From NCBI RefSeq assembly GCF_011759375.1, contig NZ_JAARML010000008.1:62001-126000 (forward strand): a stretch of 64,000 nucleotides of DNA, written 5' to 3'. A program made the position numbers and the translations under genes. Shown piece after piece: positions 8,879 through 17,153 of the stretch; the stretch's first letter is position 1, and each line of letters starts with the position of its first letter. The notes under the pieces are model-generated. The model was given only the letters and a program-made list of their open reading frames with translations. It had not been told where the DNA came from and did no database searches. The DNA is from Paraflavitalea devenefica. GTDB lineage: Bacteria > Bacteroidota > Bacteroidia > Chitinophagales > Chitinophagaceae.

Positions 8879-9910
8879 ATGGAAATGAAACTTAAGCCGT
8901 TCACAATTGCTATGCATGCCTTGGTCTGGGTGTTGCTGCTGGTCATTCCTTATGTTACAACCGACCAGGTTTTCAATTCGTTAGACCCTGCATCTGACAC
9001 AAAATATCTTTTACTCTGTTTTGTTTTAAGCAGCGTATTGTTAATAATTTTTTACTTCAATTACTTTTTTCTTATTCCTAAGTTTCTGCTTACAAAAAAA
9101 TACTGGCTCTATTTTTCGTCTCTGTTGCTGGCAATAGCATCCGTACTTTTACTTTCAGGGGTCATATTTATCTTTTCCGATTTCAACCCTGAAACATTAG
9201 GCAGGACAAATCCGGCTATTGAAAAAATCATTCCCGTAATCATCATCAATGCCCTTTTGTTGTGGCTCTTATCTATTGCATCATCTATTCTATGGGCAGC
9301 TTACAACAGGCTGAAGCAAACCGAAAGCGAAAAGCTTTCGGCACAAATTGCTTCTCTCAAATCACAAATCAACCCTCATTTCCTGTTTAATACATTGAAC
9401 AACATTTACGCTACTGCTATTGACACCGCACCAAAGGCAGCAGACATGGTTGACAAACTTTCGGAGATGATGCGCTACACCATGAAAGACACACTACAGG
9501 ACTTTGTTTTACTGGAAGATGAAGTCAACCATATCAACAATTTCATTGAATTGCAAAAGATACGCTTAGACAGAAGTGTGAAACTTGAATATTATAGCCT
9601 GGAAAATATCCCTGATTTTCAAATTGCTCCTATGCTGTTAATTCCTTTTATTGAAAATGCTTTTAAACATGGAGTAAATTCCGAACAAAAGAGTCATATC
9701 AAAATTGAAATGACAGTGAACAAGTCAGAATTTCAGTTAAGAGTACTAAATAATAAAGTGAATATTCAGAGAGAGATCTCTGAAAGAAGCGGGTTGGGAA
9801 TTATAAACACAAACCATCGGCTGAATTTAATTTATCCTTCAAAACATTTGCTGGTTATTAATGAAACCGAAAAGGAATTTTCTGTTTCTTTACATATCAA
9901 CCTACAATGA
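8879..9910 (+). CDS. LytS/YehU-type sensor histidine kinase
   Basis: A 343-residue membrane kinase. Four hydrophobic helices lie at about residues 8-27, 43-71, 75-100 and 116-141. The His_kinase domain (PF06580 type) follows, with NPHFLFNTLNNIY placing the phosphorylated His at 167, and an ATPase domain (MLLIPFIENAFKHGV, then SGLGIINTNHRLNLIYP). It senses through the membrane part and phosphorylates the LytTR regulator, whose ATG overlaps this stop codon (ATGA). The stretch is richer in A and T than the polysaccharide loci on either side. The signal is unknown; the adjoining TonB receptor and DUF4249 protein are the likely targets. Confidence 0.92.
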   Translation: MEMKLKPFTIAMHALVWVLLLVIPYVTTDQVFNSLDPASDTKYLLLCFVLSSVLLIIFYFNYFFLIPKFLLTKKYWLYFSSLLLAIASVLLLSGVIFIFSDFNPETLGRTNPAIEKIIPVIIINALLLWLLSIASSILWAAYNRLKQTESEKLSAQIASLKSQINPHFLFNTLNNIYATAIDTAPKAADMVDKLSEMMRYTMKDTLQDFVLLEDEVNHINNFIELQKIRLDRSVKLEYYSLENIPDFQIAPMLLIPFIENAFKHGVNSEQKSHIKIEMTVNKSEFQLRVLNNKVNIQREISERSGLGIINTNHRLNLIYPSKHLLVINETEKEFSVSLHINLQ

Positions 9911-10599
9911 TAAATGCCATTGCCATAGACGATGAGCCCTTAGCACTTACAGTGATCCAATCGTTATGCAACAAAAGTGGAAGTGTCAATCTGCAAAAAA
10001 CATTCACTCAACCCAACGAAGCCTTAAAGCATTTACGGAAATTTCCTGTCGACTTAATTTTCTGCGACATACAAATGCCTTCCATGACAGGAATTAATTT
10101 AGTAAAGTCATTGCAGCAAAACACAATGGTGATTTTTACCACCGCTTTCAGCGAATACGCGGTCGTTAGTTACGAGTTAAACGCTATTGACTACTTACTG
10201 AAACCCATCAATCAGAAACGCTTTACACAAGCCATTACCAAAGCGCTGGAATACTTTGAGCACATCAATAAAAAAGGCCTAAGTGCAGATAAATACATAT
10301 TTATTCGTGCCGATTTCAGTTTGGTAAAAATCCCCTTAGCCGATATTCTATACATCGAGGGATTAGCTGATTATCTCAAAATTCATATCAAAGACCGCAA
10401 AGCTATTGTGGCACGGATGCCCATGAAAGACATGATGGAGAAATTGCCTTCCGCTGATTTCATCCGTGTGCATCGAAGTTTTATTTTGCCATTCAACAAA
10501 ATAGAGGCCGTGAGAGGAACAACAATTTTCATTGGAGACGCATCGTTTCCCATTGGAAGAACCTACACGGATGATTTTTTCAACCGCTATTCTTCTTAA
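9907..10599 (+). CDS. LytTR family response regulator
   Basis: A 230-residue regulator with a receiver domain (acidic IDDEP near residue 9, phosphoacceptor Asp54 in FCDIQMP, Lys in YLLKPIN) and a C-terminal LytTR DNA-binding domain (about 125-228, with ILYIEGLADYLKIH and FIRVHRSFILP). It is the cognate partner of the upstream LytS-type kinase, whose stop overlaps its start by 4 bp. LytTR proteins bind direct repeats upstream of targets, and the TonB receptor 145 bp downstream is the obvious candidate. Confident on family; target inferred. Confidence 0.93.
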   Translation: MINAIAIDDEPLALTVIQSLCNKSGSVNLQKTFTQPNEALKHLRKFPVDLIFCDIQMPSMTGINLVKSLQQNTMVIFTTAFSEYAVVSYELNAIDYLLKPINQKRFTQAITKALEYFEHINKKGLSADKYIFIRADFSLVKIPLADILYIEGLADYLKIHIKDRKAIVARMPMKDMMEKLPSADFIRVHRSFILPFNKIEAVRGTTIFIGDASFPIGRTYTDDFFNRYSS

Positions 10600-10744
10600 G
10601 ACACCTGCTCCCTTGGTAATGTCCCGATAGCTATCTTGAGTGGATGGGACATGTTCATTCTTCGCTTAATTCTTTCCCTTCTTCTCAGATTTTTTTTTGA
10701 CACTTTCCCTGATTGCACATTTGTGGCTCATTCTAATTTACCTT

Positions 10745-13120
10745 ATGTATAAGAAAATAGCAATAACCAACCTCCTCATTTTATTCAGCACAATGCTACT
10801 GGCACAGCAGAAATTCACCATAAGCGGAACAATAAGAGATAAGAAAAATGGCGAAACCGTAATTGGCGCTTCTGTGTATGTTAAAGACAACATGAGGGCA
10901 GGCGTTATTACCAATTCGTATGGATTCTACTCTATTACGTTACCCAAAGGAGAGTATACCCTGGTCGTTAGTCATACGGGTTTTGACAATGTGGAAGAAC
11001 AAATTTCATTAACCCAAAACACCAAAAAAGACTTTGTAATGAATGAAAGTGGTAAAACATTGGGAGAAGTGACAGTTACAGCAAATAGTAACAGAGTCAA
11101 CATCCATAAACCTGAGATGAGCACCGTTAAATTATCTATCGCAACCATCAAAAAAATGCCTGCAGTGATGGGCGAAGTCGATGTATTGAAGTCTATTCTG
11201 CAGCTTCCGGGCGTCACCAATGCCCAGGAAGGATCGTCCGGATTTAATGTAAGAGGTGGTTCAGTTGACGGGAACCTTGTATTGCTAGATGAGGCAGTGG
11301 TGTATAATACCTCACATTTGTTCGGGTTCTTCTCCGTTTTTAATTCCGATGTCATCAAAGACCTGAAATTGTATAAAGGAGGCATTCCGGCAAATTTTGG
11401 CGGACGTATTTCTTCGGTGCTGGATATTTATCAAAAGGAAGGAAACAATAAAGAGTTCCGCTTAAACGGCGGAATAGGAGCAGTGTCCAGCAGATTGTTG
11501 GCCGAAGGTCCGATTGTGAAAGAGAAAAGCTCATTTGTGGTTGCCGGAAGAGCTTCCTACGCACATCTTTTCCTGAAAATGGCCAACGAGCCTAATTCTG
11601 CCTATTTCTATGATTTGAACGCAAAACTGAATTATAAGTTGAACGATAGAAACAGCCTTTATTTATCAGGGTATTTTGGAAAGGATAATATGAATTTCAA
11701 CAACGCCCTGATGAACGATTATGGCAATGCGCTTTTTAACCTAAGGTGGAACCATATATTTTCCGATAAATTGTTTTCCAACGCATCATTCATTTACAGC
11801 GATTACAATTATGGATTACAGATAAAATTCGCAGGCATTGACTGGAAGTCGGATATCAAAAACTACAATTTCAAATACGACTTCAAGCATTACCTGTCAA
11901 ACAAACTGAATTTGAGCTACGGGCTCAATTCCATTTACTACCAGTTCAATCCCGGGACCATCAATCCTTTTGACAAAAATTCGCCCGTCAATCCGGATCA
12001 GATTGCCAAAAAATATGCCTTCGAAAACGCATTGTACATCAGTGCCGAACAAAAGCTTTCTGAAAAACTCTCTTTTAACTACGGACTCCGGTACAGTTAC
12101 TTTCAAAGGTTGGGGCAGGAAGTTGTAAGTACTTATGCCAATAACCAAGCCGTAGTTTTCAATCCGGAACTACAGATTTATGAAGAAGGAGCGCCAACGG
12201 GGGCCATCAGCTACGGAAAGAACAAAAGAATTGCAAGCTTCGGAAATATAGAACCTCGTTTTGCAGCCGTATATTCTTTTAACAGCAATCAGTCCGTAAA
12301 GGCAAGTTATAACCGGATGAGCCAATACATCCATTTAATTTCCAACACCGCATCTGTTTCTCCGCTTGATATCTGGGCGCCCAGCGATCAATATTTAAAA
12401 CCGCAGATCCTGGACCAGGTGGCGTTGGGTTATTTTCAAAATTTTAAGGGCGGCAAATATTCACTGGAGGTAGAAACCTTCTACAAAAAAATAAAAAACA
12501 AGGCAGATTATATTGACGGTGCAGAACTCATTGCACACAAAGCCATAGAAAGAGTAATGCTAAACGGCGAAGCGCGGGCTTATGGTTTGGAGATTTTAGC
12601 CAGAAAAAATACCGGCAAACTAACGGGCTGGCTTTCTTACACCCTTTCCCGGGCAGAACAAAGAACACCGGGGAGAAATGCAAACGAACCTGGAATTAAT
12701 AATGGAGAATGGTACCGTGCCAATTATGATAAAACGCATAATCTATCGCTAACAGCAGCTTATCAGCTTACTAAGAAATGGAGTTTCGGTGGAATTTTCA
12801 CTTATCAAACGGGTAAGGCAGCGACGTTTCCCATTGGAAAATATCAATACCAGGGAGTTACGATTGCCAACTACGGAACAAGAAATGAGAACTCTCTACC
12901 GGCATATCACCACCTGGATGTATCCGCAACCTATACACCAAGACCTGATAAACAAAAGAGATGGAAAAGTGAATGGGTTTTCAGCATTTACAATATTTAC
13001 AACAGGGGAAACGCCGCGGCACTCAACTTCGGACAAAATACAGAAACAGGCAAAAGTGAAGCCAGAAGAATGTCCATATTCGGCATCATTCCAGGCGTAA
13101 CCTACAATTTTAAATTCTAA
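10745..13120 (+). CDS. TonB-dependent receptor with carboxypeptidase-like domain
   Basis: From ATG 10745, a 791-residue protein with a signal peptide ending near residue 20 (STMLLAQQ). It has a CarboxypepD_reg-like domain (FTISGTIRDKKNGETVIGAS), a plug (MGEVDVLKSILQLPGVTNAQ, GFNVRGGSVDGNLVLLDEA) and a beta-barrel ending GVTYNFKF. It is shorter than SusC proteins and lacks a SusD partner. Instead a DUF4249 lipoprotein follows after 17 bp, a pairing common in Bacteroidota. The TTG codon at 10697 would add 16 residues before the signal peptide and is rejected. Substrate is unknown; peptide, metal or siderophore uptake are all possible. Confidence 0.9.
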   Translation: MYKKIAITNLLILFSTMLLAQQKFTISGTIRDKKNGETVIGASVYVKDNMRAGVITNSYGFYSITLPKGEYTLVVSHTGFDNVEEQISLTQNTKKDFVMNESGKTLGEVTVTANSNRVNIHKPEMSTVKLSIATIKKMPAVMGEVDVLKSILQLPGVTNAQEGSSGFNVRGGSVDGNLVLLDEAVVYNTSHLFGFFSVFNSDVIKDLKLYKGGIPANFGGRISSVLDIYQKEGNNKEFRLNGGIGAVSSRLLAEGPIVKEKSSFVVAGRASYAHLFLKMANEPNSAYFYDLNAKLNYKLNDRNSLYLSGYFGKDNMNFNNALMNDYGNALFNLRWNHIFSDKLFSNASFIYSDYNYGLQIKFAGIDWKSDIKNYNFKYDFKHYLSNKLNLSYGLNSIYYQFNPGTINPFDKNSPVNPDQIAKKYAFENALYISAEQKLSEKLSFNYGLRYSYFQRLGQEVVSTYANNQAVVFNPELQIYEEGAPTGAISYGKNKRIASFGNIEPRFAAVYSFNSNQSVKASYNRMSQYIHLISNTASVSPLDIWAPSDQYLKPQILDQVALGYFQNFKGGKYSLEVETFYKKIKNKADYIDGAELIAHKAIERVMLNGEARAYGLEILARKNTGKLTGWLSYTLSRAEQRTPGRNANEPGINNGEWYRANYDKTHNLSLTAAYQLTKKWSFGGIFTYQTGKAATFPIGKYQYQGVTIANYGTRNENSLPAYHHLDVSATYTPRPDKQKRWKSEWVFSIYNIYNRGNAAALNFGQNTETGKSEARRMSIFGIIPGVTYNFKF

Positions 13121-13137
13121 CTTCTAAAGATTATACG

Positions 13138-13959
13138 ATGAGAATATTGAAGAACTATTTGATCATGGCAAGCTGCTTTTTAGTGATTTCGTGTGAAAAA
13201 GTTATCAAAGTAGAGCTGGATACTGCAGCGCCAAAACTAGTGATAGATGCATCTATTGATTGGGTAAAAAATACTTCGGGCAACGAGCAAAAAATAAAAC
13301 TCTCGACTACTACGGCGTATTACAATGATGAATTTCCGGCAGTTTCAGGCGCCAGTGTTGTGGTAACCAATTCGGCAAACACCGCTTTTGATTTTGTAGA
13401 GAATCCCGGCACCGGCGAATATAGGTGTAGTAATTTTCAGCCGGTAACAGGAGAAACCTATACGTTGACCATTTCTTTGAACGGCGAAACCTACACCGCT
13501 ACCGAAACACTGATGGCTGTACCGGAGATCGGGGACAACATAGAACAAAACAATACCGGAGGAATGGCAGGAGACGAAGTGGAGATCACCTACTATTACC
13601 AGGACGACGCATCACAGGCAAATTACTATCTCTACAGCAACAAAATTCCGCATATAGCTTTTCCTCAATACGCTGTTGAAGAGGATGAGAACAGCCAGGG
13701 CGGACTAACACCGGTGTATTATTCCCACAAAGATTTAACCTCCGGAGACCTGGTGAATATAAAACTGTATGGAATATCAGGAAGGTATTATGATTATTTC
13801 AGAAAGCTGCTCAACGCATCCGGCAATGACGGCAGCCCCTTTGCAACAACGCCCACAGCCGTTCGTGGCAATATCGTAAACCAGACAAATAGCAAAAATT
13901 TTGCTTACGGGTATTTCAGACTGTCTGAAGTAGCTACCAGGGATTATACAATAAAATAA
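13138..13959 (+). CDS. DUF4249 family outer membrane lipoprotein
   Basis: A 273-residue lipoprotein with lipobox ending at Cys19 (LVISC). The CEKVIKVELDTAAPKLVIDA opening and the following beta-rich Ig-like segment (TYTLTISLNGETYTATETL) are typical of DUF4249. These proteins are encoded directly after a TonB-dependent receptor and are thought to assist it at the cell surface. The gene shares the AT-rich composition of the receptor and two-component genes upstream, so the four genes look like one unit. Function beyond partnership with the receptor is unknown. Confidence 0.87.
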   Translation: MRILKNYLIMASCFLVISCEKVIKVELDTAAPKLVIDASIDWVKNTSGNEQKIKLSTTTAYYNDEFPAVSGASVVVTNSANTAFDFVENPGTGEYRCSNFQPVTGETYTLTISLNGETYTATETLMAVPEIGDNIEQNNTGGMAGDEVEITYYYQDDASQANYYLYSNKIPHIAFPQYAVEEDENSQGGLTPVYYSHKDLTSGDLVNIKLYGISGRYYDYFRKLLNASGNDGSPFATTPTAVRGNIVNQTNSKNFAYGYFRLSEVATRDYTIK

Positions 13960-14022
13960 TTCACTATAAAGCTATGTCCTGGCACTACAGGAAGTGGGTG
14001 ATTCATCCTGAAATATAAAAAA

Positions 14023-14041
14023 GCCCCCGCTGGGCGGGGGC
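14023..14041 (-). terminator. Rho-independent terminator
   Basis: GCCCCCGC and GCGGGGGC form an 8-bp GC stem with a 3-base loop. On the minus strand it is followed by six T residues. It lies about 50 bp past the stop of the minus-strand gene at 14091. On the plus strand no T run follows, though it may also stop transcripts from the DUF4249 gene. Confidence 0.85.
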
Positions 14042-14090
14042 CTGACCTATTGAGGTGTTTCCATCTCAATTATTCCTATGTAAGTTTTCA

Positions 14091-14438
14091 TCAGAGTTCG
14101 AAAATCAACTGATCATCGCGATTTTCCACATGGATCTTTCGCAGGAAATTGTCATAACCCTCTTCATCATCATGACTACTCGCAGCACCATAGGAATCGA
14201 GGGTATAGCCAATCAGCCCATCCTTGGCTTCGATAAGGTACAGTACAGATGAATCATCGGGATTGGATTCTCCTTCAAAACGGAATGTTTTAATGATCTT
14301 CAGGTCTTCCGGCTGGTATGTCTTCCCCCTTCCGGCTGAAAAACCTTCGGGAGTCCAGCGGAACTCATTGTCTTTCTTGTCCAGTCGTAATTTTTCCATC
14401 ACCTGCATCAAAGATGTCATTTGATCTGGTCTGTTCAT
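14091..14438 (-). CDS. Small conserved protein of the so-called phosphoribosylpyrophosphate synthetase-like Bacteroidota family
   Basis: From ATG 14438, a 115-residue soluble protein. Its second half (KTFRFEGESNPDDSSVLYLI then TLDSYGA) matches a small Bacteroidota family often labelled phosphoribosylpyrophosphate synthetase without evidence of that activity. It has no PRPP-binding loop. An in-frame ATG at 14513 would add 25 residues, but that extension crosses a heptamer-type inverted repeat (14452-14486), while ATG 14438 is preceded by an A-rich CAAAAATAAACACC context. A terminator follows. Function unknown. Confidence 0.7.
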   Translation of the reverse strand: MNRPDQMTSLMQVMEKLRLDKKDNEFRWTPEGFSAGRGKTYQPEDLKIIKTFRFEGESNPDDSSVLYLIEAKDGLIGYTLDSYGAASSHDDEEGYDNFLRKIHVENRDDQLIFEL

Positions 14439-14618
14439 GGTGTTTATTTTTGAGGCGAGTGGCCAATCATCTCCGGCCACTTGCTGTTGGTATGTTTTCA
14501 AAAGCTGTGCCATCAGATATCTGCGGGAGGTCTCCCCGCCGGCGCTGATATTGAGTGCGCAGGTGCCCGGAGGTGGATAGAATTGTATAGATAAATCCCC
14601 GGAATGGGGTAAAGGAGG

Positions 14619-14658
14619 CTCCTTATTGCCTTTATGCCTCTATGCCTTGTCGCCTCGT
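14619..14658. repeat. Degenerate 8-bp tandem array
   Basis: Five 8-bp units in exact register on the plus strand: CTCCTTAT, TGCCTTTA, TGCCTCTA, TGCCTTGT, CGCCTCGT. They lie directly against the stop of the OmpR-type regulator. No inverted partner of comparable length is visible nearby. Part of the wider set of short-period intergenic arrays in this window. Confidence 0.65.
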
Positions 14659-14660
14659 TC

Positions 14661-15368
14661 TTACGATTTGCCGGTTTGTACGTTGAATACAAAGCCTACA
14701 CCGTATACATTGCTGATGCTGATGTAGTTTGATTTACTGAGGTATTTCCGGAGGCGGGAGATGAATACATCGAGGCTGCGGCCGAGGAAGTAATCATTCT
14801 CGCCCCATAACCGGGTGAGTATTTCTTCCCGCTTTAGAATCTTGTTCTCATTATTGAAGAGGAATTCCAGCAACTCAGACTCCCGGGGCGTCAGTTCTAT
14901 TTCCCGCTGGTTGCCGATTATTAATTTGAGGGAGTCTTTGTAAAACTTTACATCGCCACGTTCAATGAGGGCACGGTTGACTGTTTCCTGGTGACCGCTA
15001 TTGCGTTTAATGATGTTCCGGATGCGCAAAACCAGTTCATCAATATCAAATGGCTTGGCAATGTAATCATCTGCCCCGATCTTCAATCCATATAAGCGGT
15101 CGGCCCGTTCATTGCGGGCTGTTAAGAACAGGAAGGGAGTGTGCTGGTCTATTTTCATGATCCTGTTGGCCAGGTCGAAGCCATCCATCTCTGGCATAGA
15201 CACATCGAGGAGCAGGATATCATATTTACCGGGATTGGCGCGAAATTGTTCCAGTGCGGTTTTGCCATCCCGGCTCCAGTCTACGGTAAAGTCCATGATC
15301 TCAAGGTATTGTTTGACGACATTACCTAAGTCAATTTCATCCTCTACGAGTAAGATTTTAGATTTCAT
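14661..15368 (-). CDS. OmpR/PhoB-type response regulator
   Basis: A 235-residue regulator with receiver domain (LLVEDE near residue 6, phosphoacceptor Asp55 in ILLLDVSMPEMDG, FLTARNE, YIAKPFD) and a C-terminal winged-helix Trans_reg_C domain (ELTPRESELLEFLFNN, then ILTRLWGENDYFLGRSLDVF). Its kinase is encoded just upstream on the same strand, separated by an 87-bp gap filled by a heptamer hairpin. The pair is divergent from the fucosidase locus, which makes that locus a plausible target. Confident on family; target inferred. Confidence 0.93.
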   Translation of the reverse strand: MKSKILLVEDEIDLGNVVKQYLEIMDFTVDWSRDGKTALEQFRANPGKYDILLLDVSMPEMDGFDLANRIMKIDQHTPFLFLTARNERADRLYGLKIGADDYIAKPFDIDELVLRIRNIIKRNSGHQETVNRALIERGDVKFYKDSLKLIIGNQREIELTPRESELLEFLFNNENKILKREEILTRLWGENDYFLGRSLDVFISRLRKYLSKSNYISISNVYGVGFVFNVQTGKS

Positions 15369-15385
15369 GTTTGGATCATTAAAAA

Positions 15386-15452
15386 GCCAGTGGTAAGTGG
15401 CGAGTAGCGAGTGGGCTCAAACCACTAGCCACTTGCTATTTACCACTCGCCG
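15386..15452. repeat. Heptamer inverted array, family A copy 1
   Basis: Left arm at 15387-15415 reads as 7-bp units of type AGTGGTA, AGTGGCG, AGTAGCG. The right arm at 15422-15452 is its inverted partner (CCACTAG, CCACTTG, CTATTTA, CCACTCG). It nearly fills the gap between the kinase and regulator genes, so in the operon mRNA it should form a long imperfect hairpin. Confidence 0.85.
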
Positions 15453-15455
15453 TTT

Positions 15456-16883
15456 TCAGGTCAGCGGTATTGTAATGGTGAATATACTCCCCGCTCCTTC
15501 CCGGCTTTCGATGTCTATTTGCCAGTGATGCGCTTCAATGGCCTGCTTCACGTAATATAAGCCCAATCCCAATCCTTTTATCTCCCCATTCAATAGTTGC
15601 GTATCCCTGTAGAATTTGTCAAACAGGTGCCGCTGTGTTGCTGCCGTCATGCCGATGCCATTGTCGGCAATACGTACCAGTATATTCTTTTTGTCGTTCA
15701 CCGTGGCAACCGTTATTTCCTTTGACTCCTGCCGGTTGTATTTGATGGCATTGTCGAAGATGTTCAATAGTATGGTAGTGAACCAGAACGGATCGAGCGA
15801 TACCTCATCCCTCACTGCATTCTTCTCCAGGGTCAGCACGACCGGCACGCCATTGAGCTTGAGTTTATAATCCAGCAATATTTCATCCAGCAAGTGATGC
15901 AATGATCGTGTTTCCTTCTTGAGGGTGAGCTGGCTCATGCTGGTAATGTCCAGCACCTGGGTAATGAGTTTTTTCAATCTGTCCGACTGCCGCTCTATGA
16001 CCTCCGTCAGCGGTTGCACCGTTTCCCGGCTTACGTTCACTTTATCATTCTGCAGGGTTTTGTTGGCCACAATGATGGCCGCCAGGGGTGTATGGAATTC
16101 ATGGGTGATGCTATTGATGAAATCCGACTTCATTTCTGAGAGCTTCTTCTGCCGTATCCAGTTGCGCAGGGTGATGAAGAAGATCAGTACGACAACGAGG
16201 ATAGAAAAGAGTGATAAGGCGAAGGTAGGCATCATGCGTTGCAGGATGGCTATTTTACGGTGTTTGGTATCTACATAAAAGCTATAGGCGATGCGGTAGG
16301 TACGGTCGGCCACACCACCTACTGAAACGGTGACAATTTTGTTGTTCTCATTGACATGCTTCAAGTCTCCACCCAGCCATAAACCGGATGGGCGCTGCAG
16401 CGAGTCGCCAATGCGGGGATAGCGTTGTTCTTTATTATAAATAGAAATGAATTGCCGCTTGCCGAAACTCACTTCCAATATGTCTATGCACAATCCATAC
16501 GCCAATTCTGTACGTATAGCATGTTTTTTCCGGGTGTAGGCCAGCAGGCTATCCATGTTCTCTGCCCGGCGCAGTACACGGACTGTACTATCGAGCAGGT
16601 ATTGTGTAAAGGCATTGAACGCCCGTTCATCAGAACGGTATAGCTGTTCCATTTTATTGAGGTTATTGTAGATGGCGGTATCCAGGATCTTCGCGCCACC
16701 CGGGAAGATGAGGTCGGATTGCACACTGGTGCTGTATTCTTTTTTGATGAGCTCTTTTTCCTGGATATAGTATTGCTTGTTCTTGAGTTCATAGGTATTG
16801 TACACCAGGAAGAACTGAACGGCTGAGAGGATGAGAAAGCTCAGCACAGCAATAATCTTATGAGCAGTGATGGTGTACTTCAT
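15456..16883 (-). CDS. Two-transmembrane sensor histidine kinase
   Basis: A 475-residue kinase with transmembrane helices at about 8-28 and 219-241 enclosing a roughly 190-residue periplasmic sensor. A HisKA domain follows (SITHEFHTPLAA, His261), then an HATPase domain with N box (NIFDNAIKYN), G1 (RIADNGIGM) and G2 (GLGLGLYYVK). It partners the OmpR-type regulator downstream. The start codon overlaps the stop of a 23-codon leader ORF (TAATG) created next to a REP-like element, which may affect its translation. Ligand unknown. Confidence 0.93.
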   Translation of the reverse strand: MKYTITAHKIIAVLSFLILSAVQFFLVYNTYELKNKQYYIQEKELIKKEYSTSVQSDLIFPGGAKILDTAIYNNLNKMEQLYRSDERAFNAFTQYLLDSTVRVLRRAENMDSLLAYTRKKHAIRTELAYGLCIDILEVSFGKRQFISIYNKEQRYPRIGDSLQRPSGLWLGGDLKHVNENNKIVTVSVGGVADRTYRIAYSFYVDTKHRKIAILQRMMPTFALSLFSILVVVLIFFITLRNWIRQKKLSEMKSDFINSITHEFHTPLAAIIVANKTLQNDKVNVSRETVQPLTEVIERQSDRLKKLITQVLDITSMSQLTLKKETRSLHHLLDEILLDYKLKLNGVPVVLTLEKNAVRDEVSLDPFWFTTILLNIFDNAIKYNRQESKEITVATVNDKKNILVRIADNGIGMTAATQRHLFDKFYRDTQLLNGEIKGLGLGLYYVKQAIEAHHWQIDIESREGAGSIFTITIPLT

Positions 16884-16954
16884 TAATTATGGTTTCCTGC
16901 TTCCGCAGCGTCCCCTGCGGGAGACACTGCGGGGAAGTTTATGGTGTACTTCAT
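16883..16954 (-). CDS. Putative 23-codon leader ORF upstream of the histidine kinase
   Basis: ATG at 16954-16952 opens MKYTINFPAVSPAGDAAEAG and three more residues, ending in TAA whose last A is the first base of the kinase ATG (TAATG). Its first four residues copy the kinase start (MKYT) because a 15-bp stretch at 16870-16884 is repeated at 16941-16955. The rest is encoded by a REP-like palindrome. Whether it is translated is unknown; it may simply be an insertion by-product. Confidence 0.35.
   Translation of the reverse strand: MKYTINFPAVSPAGDAAEAGNHN
16903..16936. repeat. REP-like CCGCAG element, copy 1 (short core)
   Basis: 34 bp beginning CCGCAGCGTCC and ending GGAGACACTGCGGGGAA, with imperfect palindromic arms. 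It is almost identical to the copy at 25283 and shares ends with those at 39247 and 59664. Here it is enclosed by 15-bp direct repeats (16870-16884 and 16941-16955). Confidence 0.8.
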
Positions 16955-17075
16955 TTGAAAAGCATTAAAGATAATATGTATCCGGCTGAGAATGCTGATC
17001 ATTTAATATCCGTTAACAATTCGTTTGACTTCCGTTGACAAGCGCGGGATTAATTCCCTGTTAATTTTATTCACA

Positions 17076-17106
17076 AGCGAGTGGCAAGTGGTAAATGGCG
17101 AGTGGG
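17076..17106. repeat. Heptamer array, family A copy 2 (one arm)
   Basis: Units GCGAGTG, GCAAGTG, GTAAATG, GCGAGTG in exact 7-bp register. The inverted arm is missing or reduced to a few bases near 17111-17120. It lies about 48 bp upstream of the GH29 start, in the likely control region of the fucosidase locus. Confidence 0.75.
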
Positions 17107-17153
17107 CCTGTTAGTCGCCACCGGTGTTTGGTTATTATTTCTAAACCTGATAT

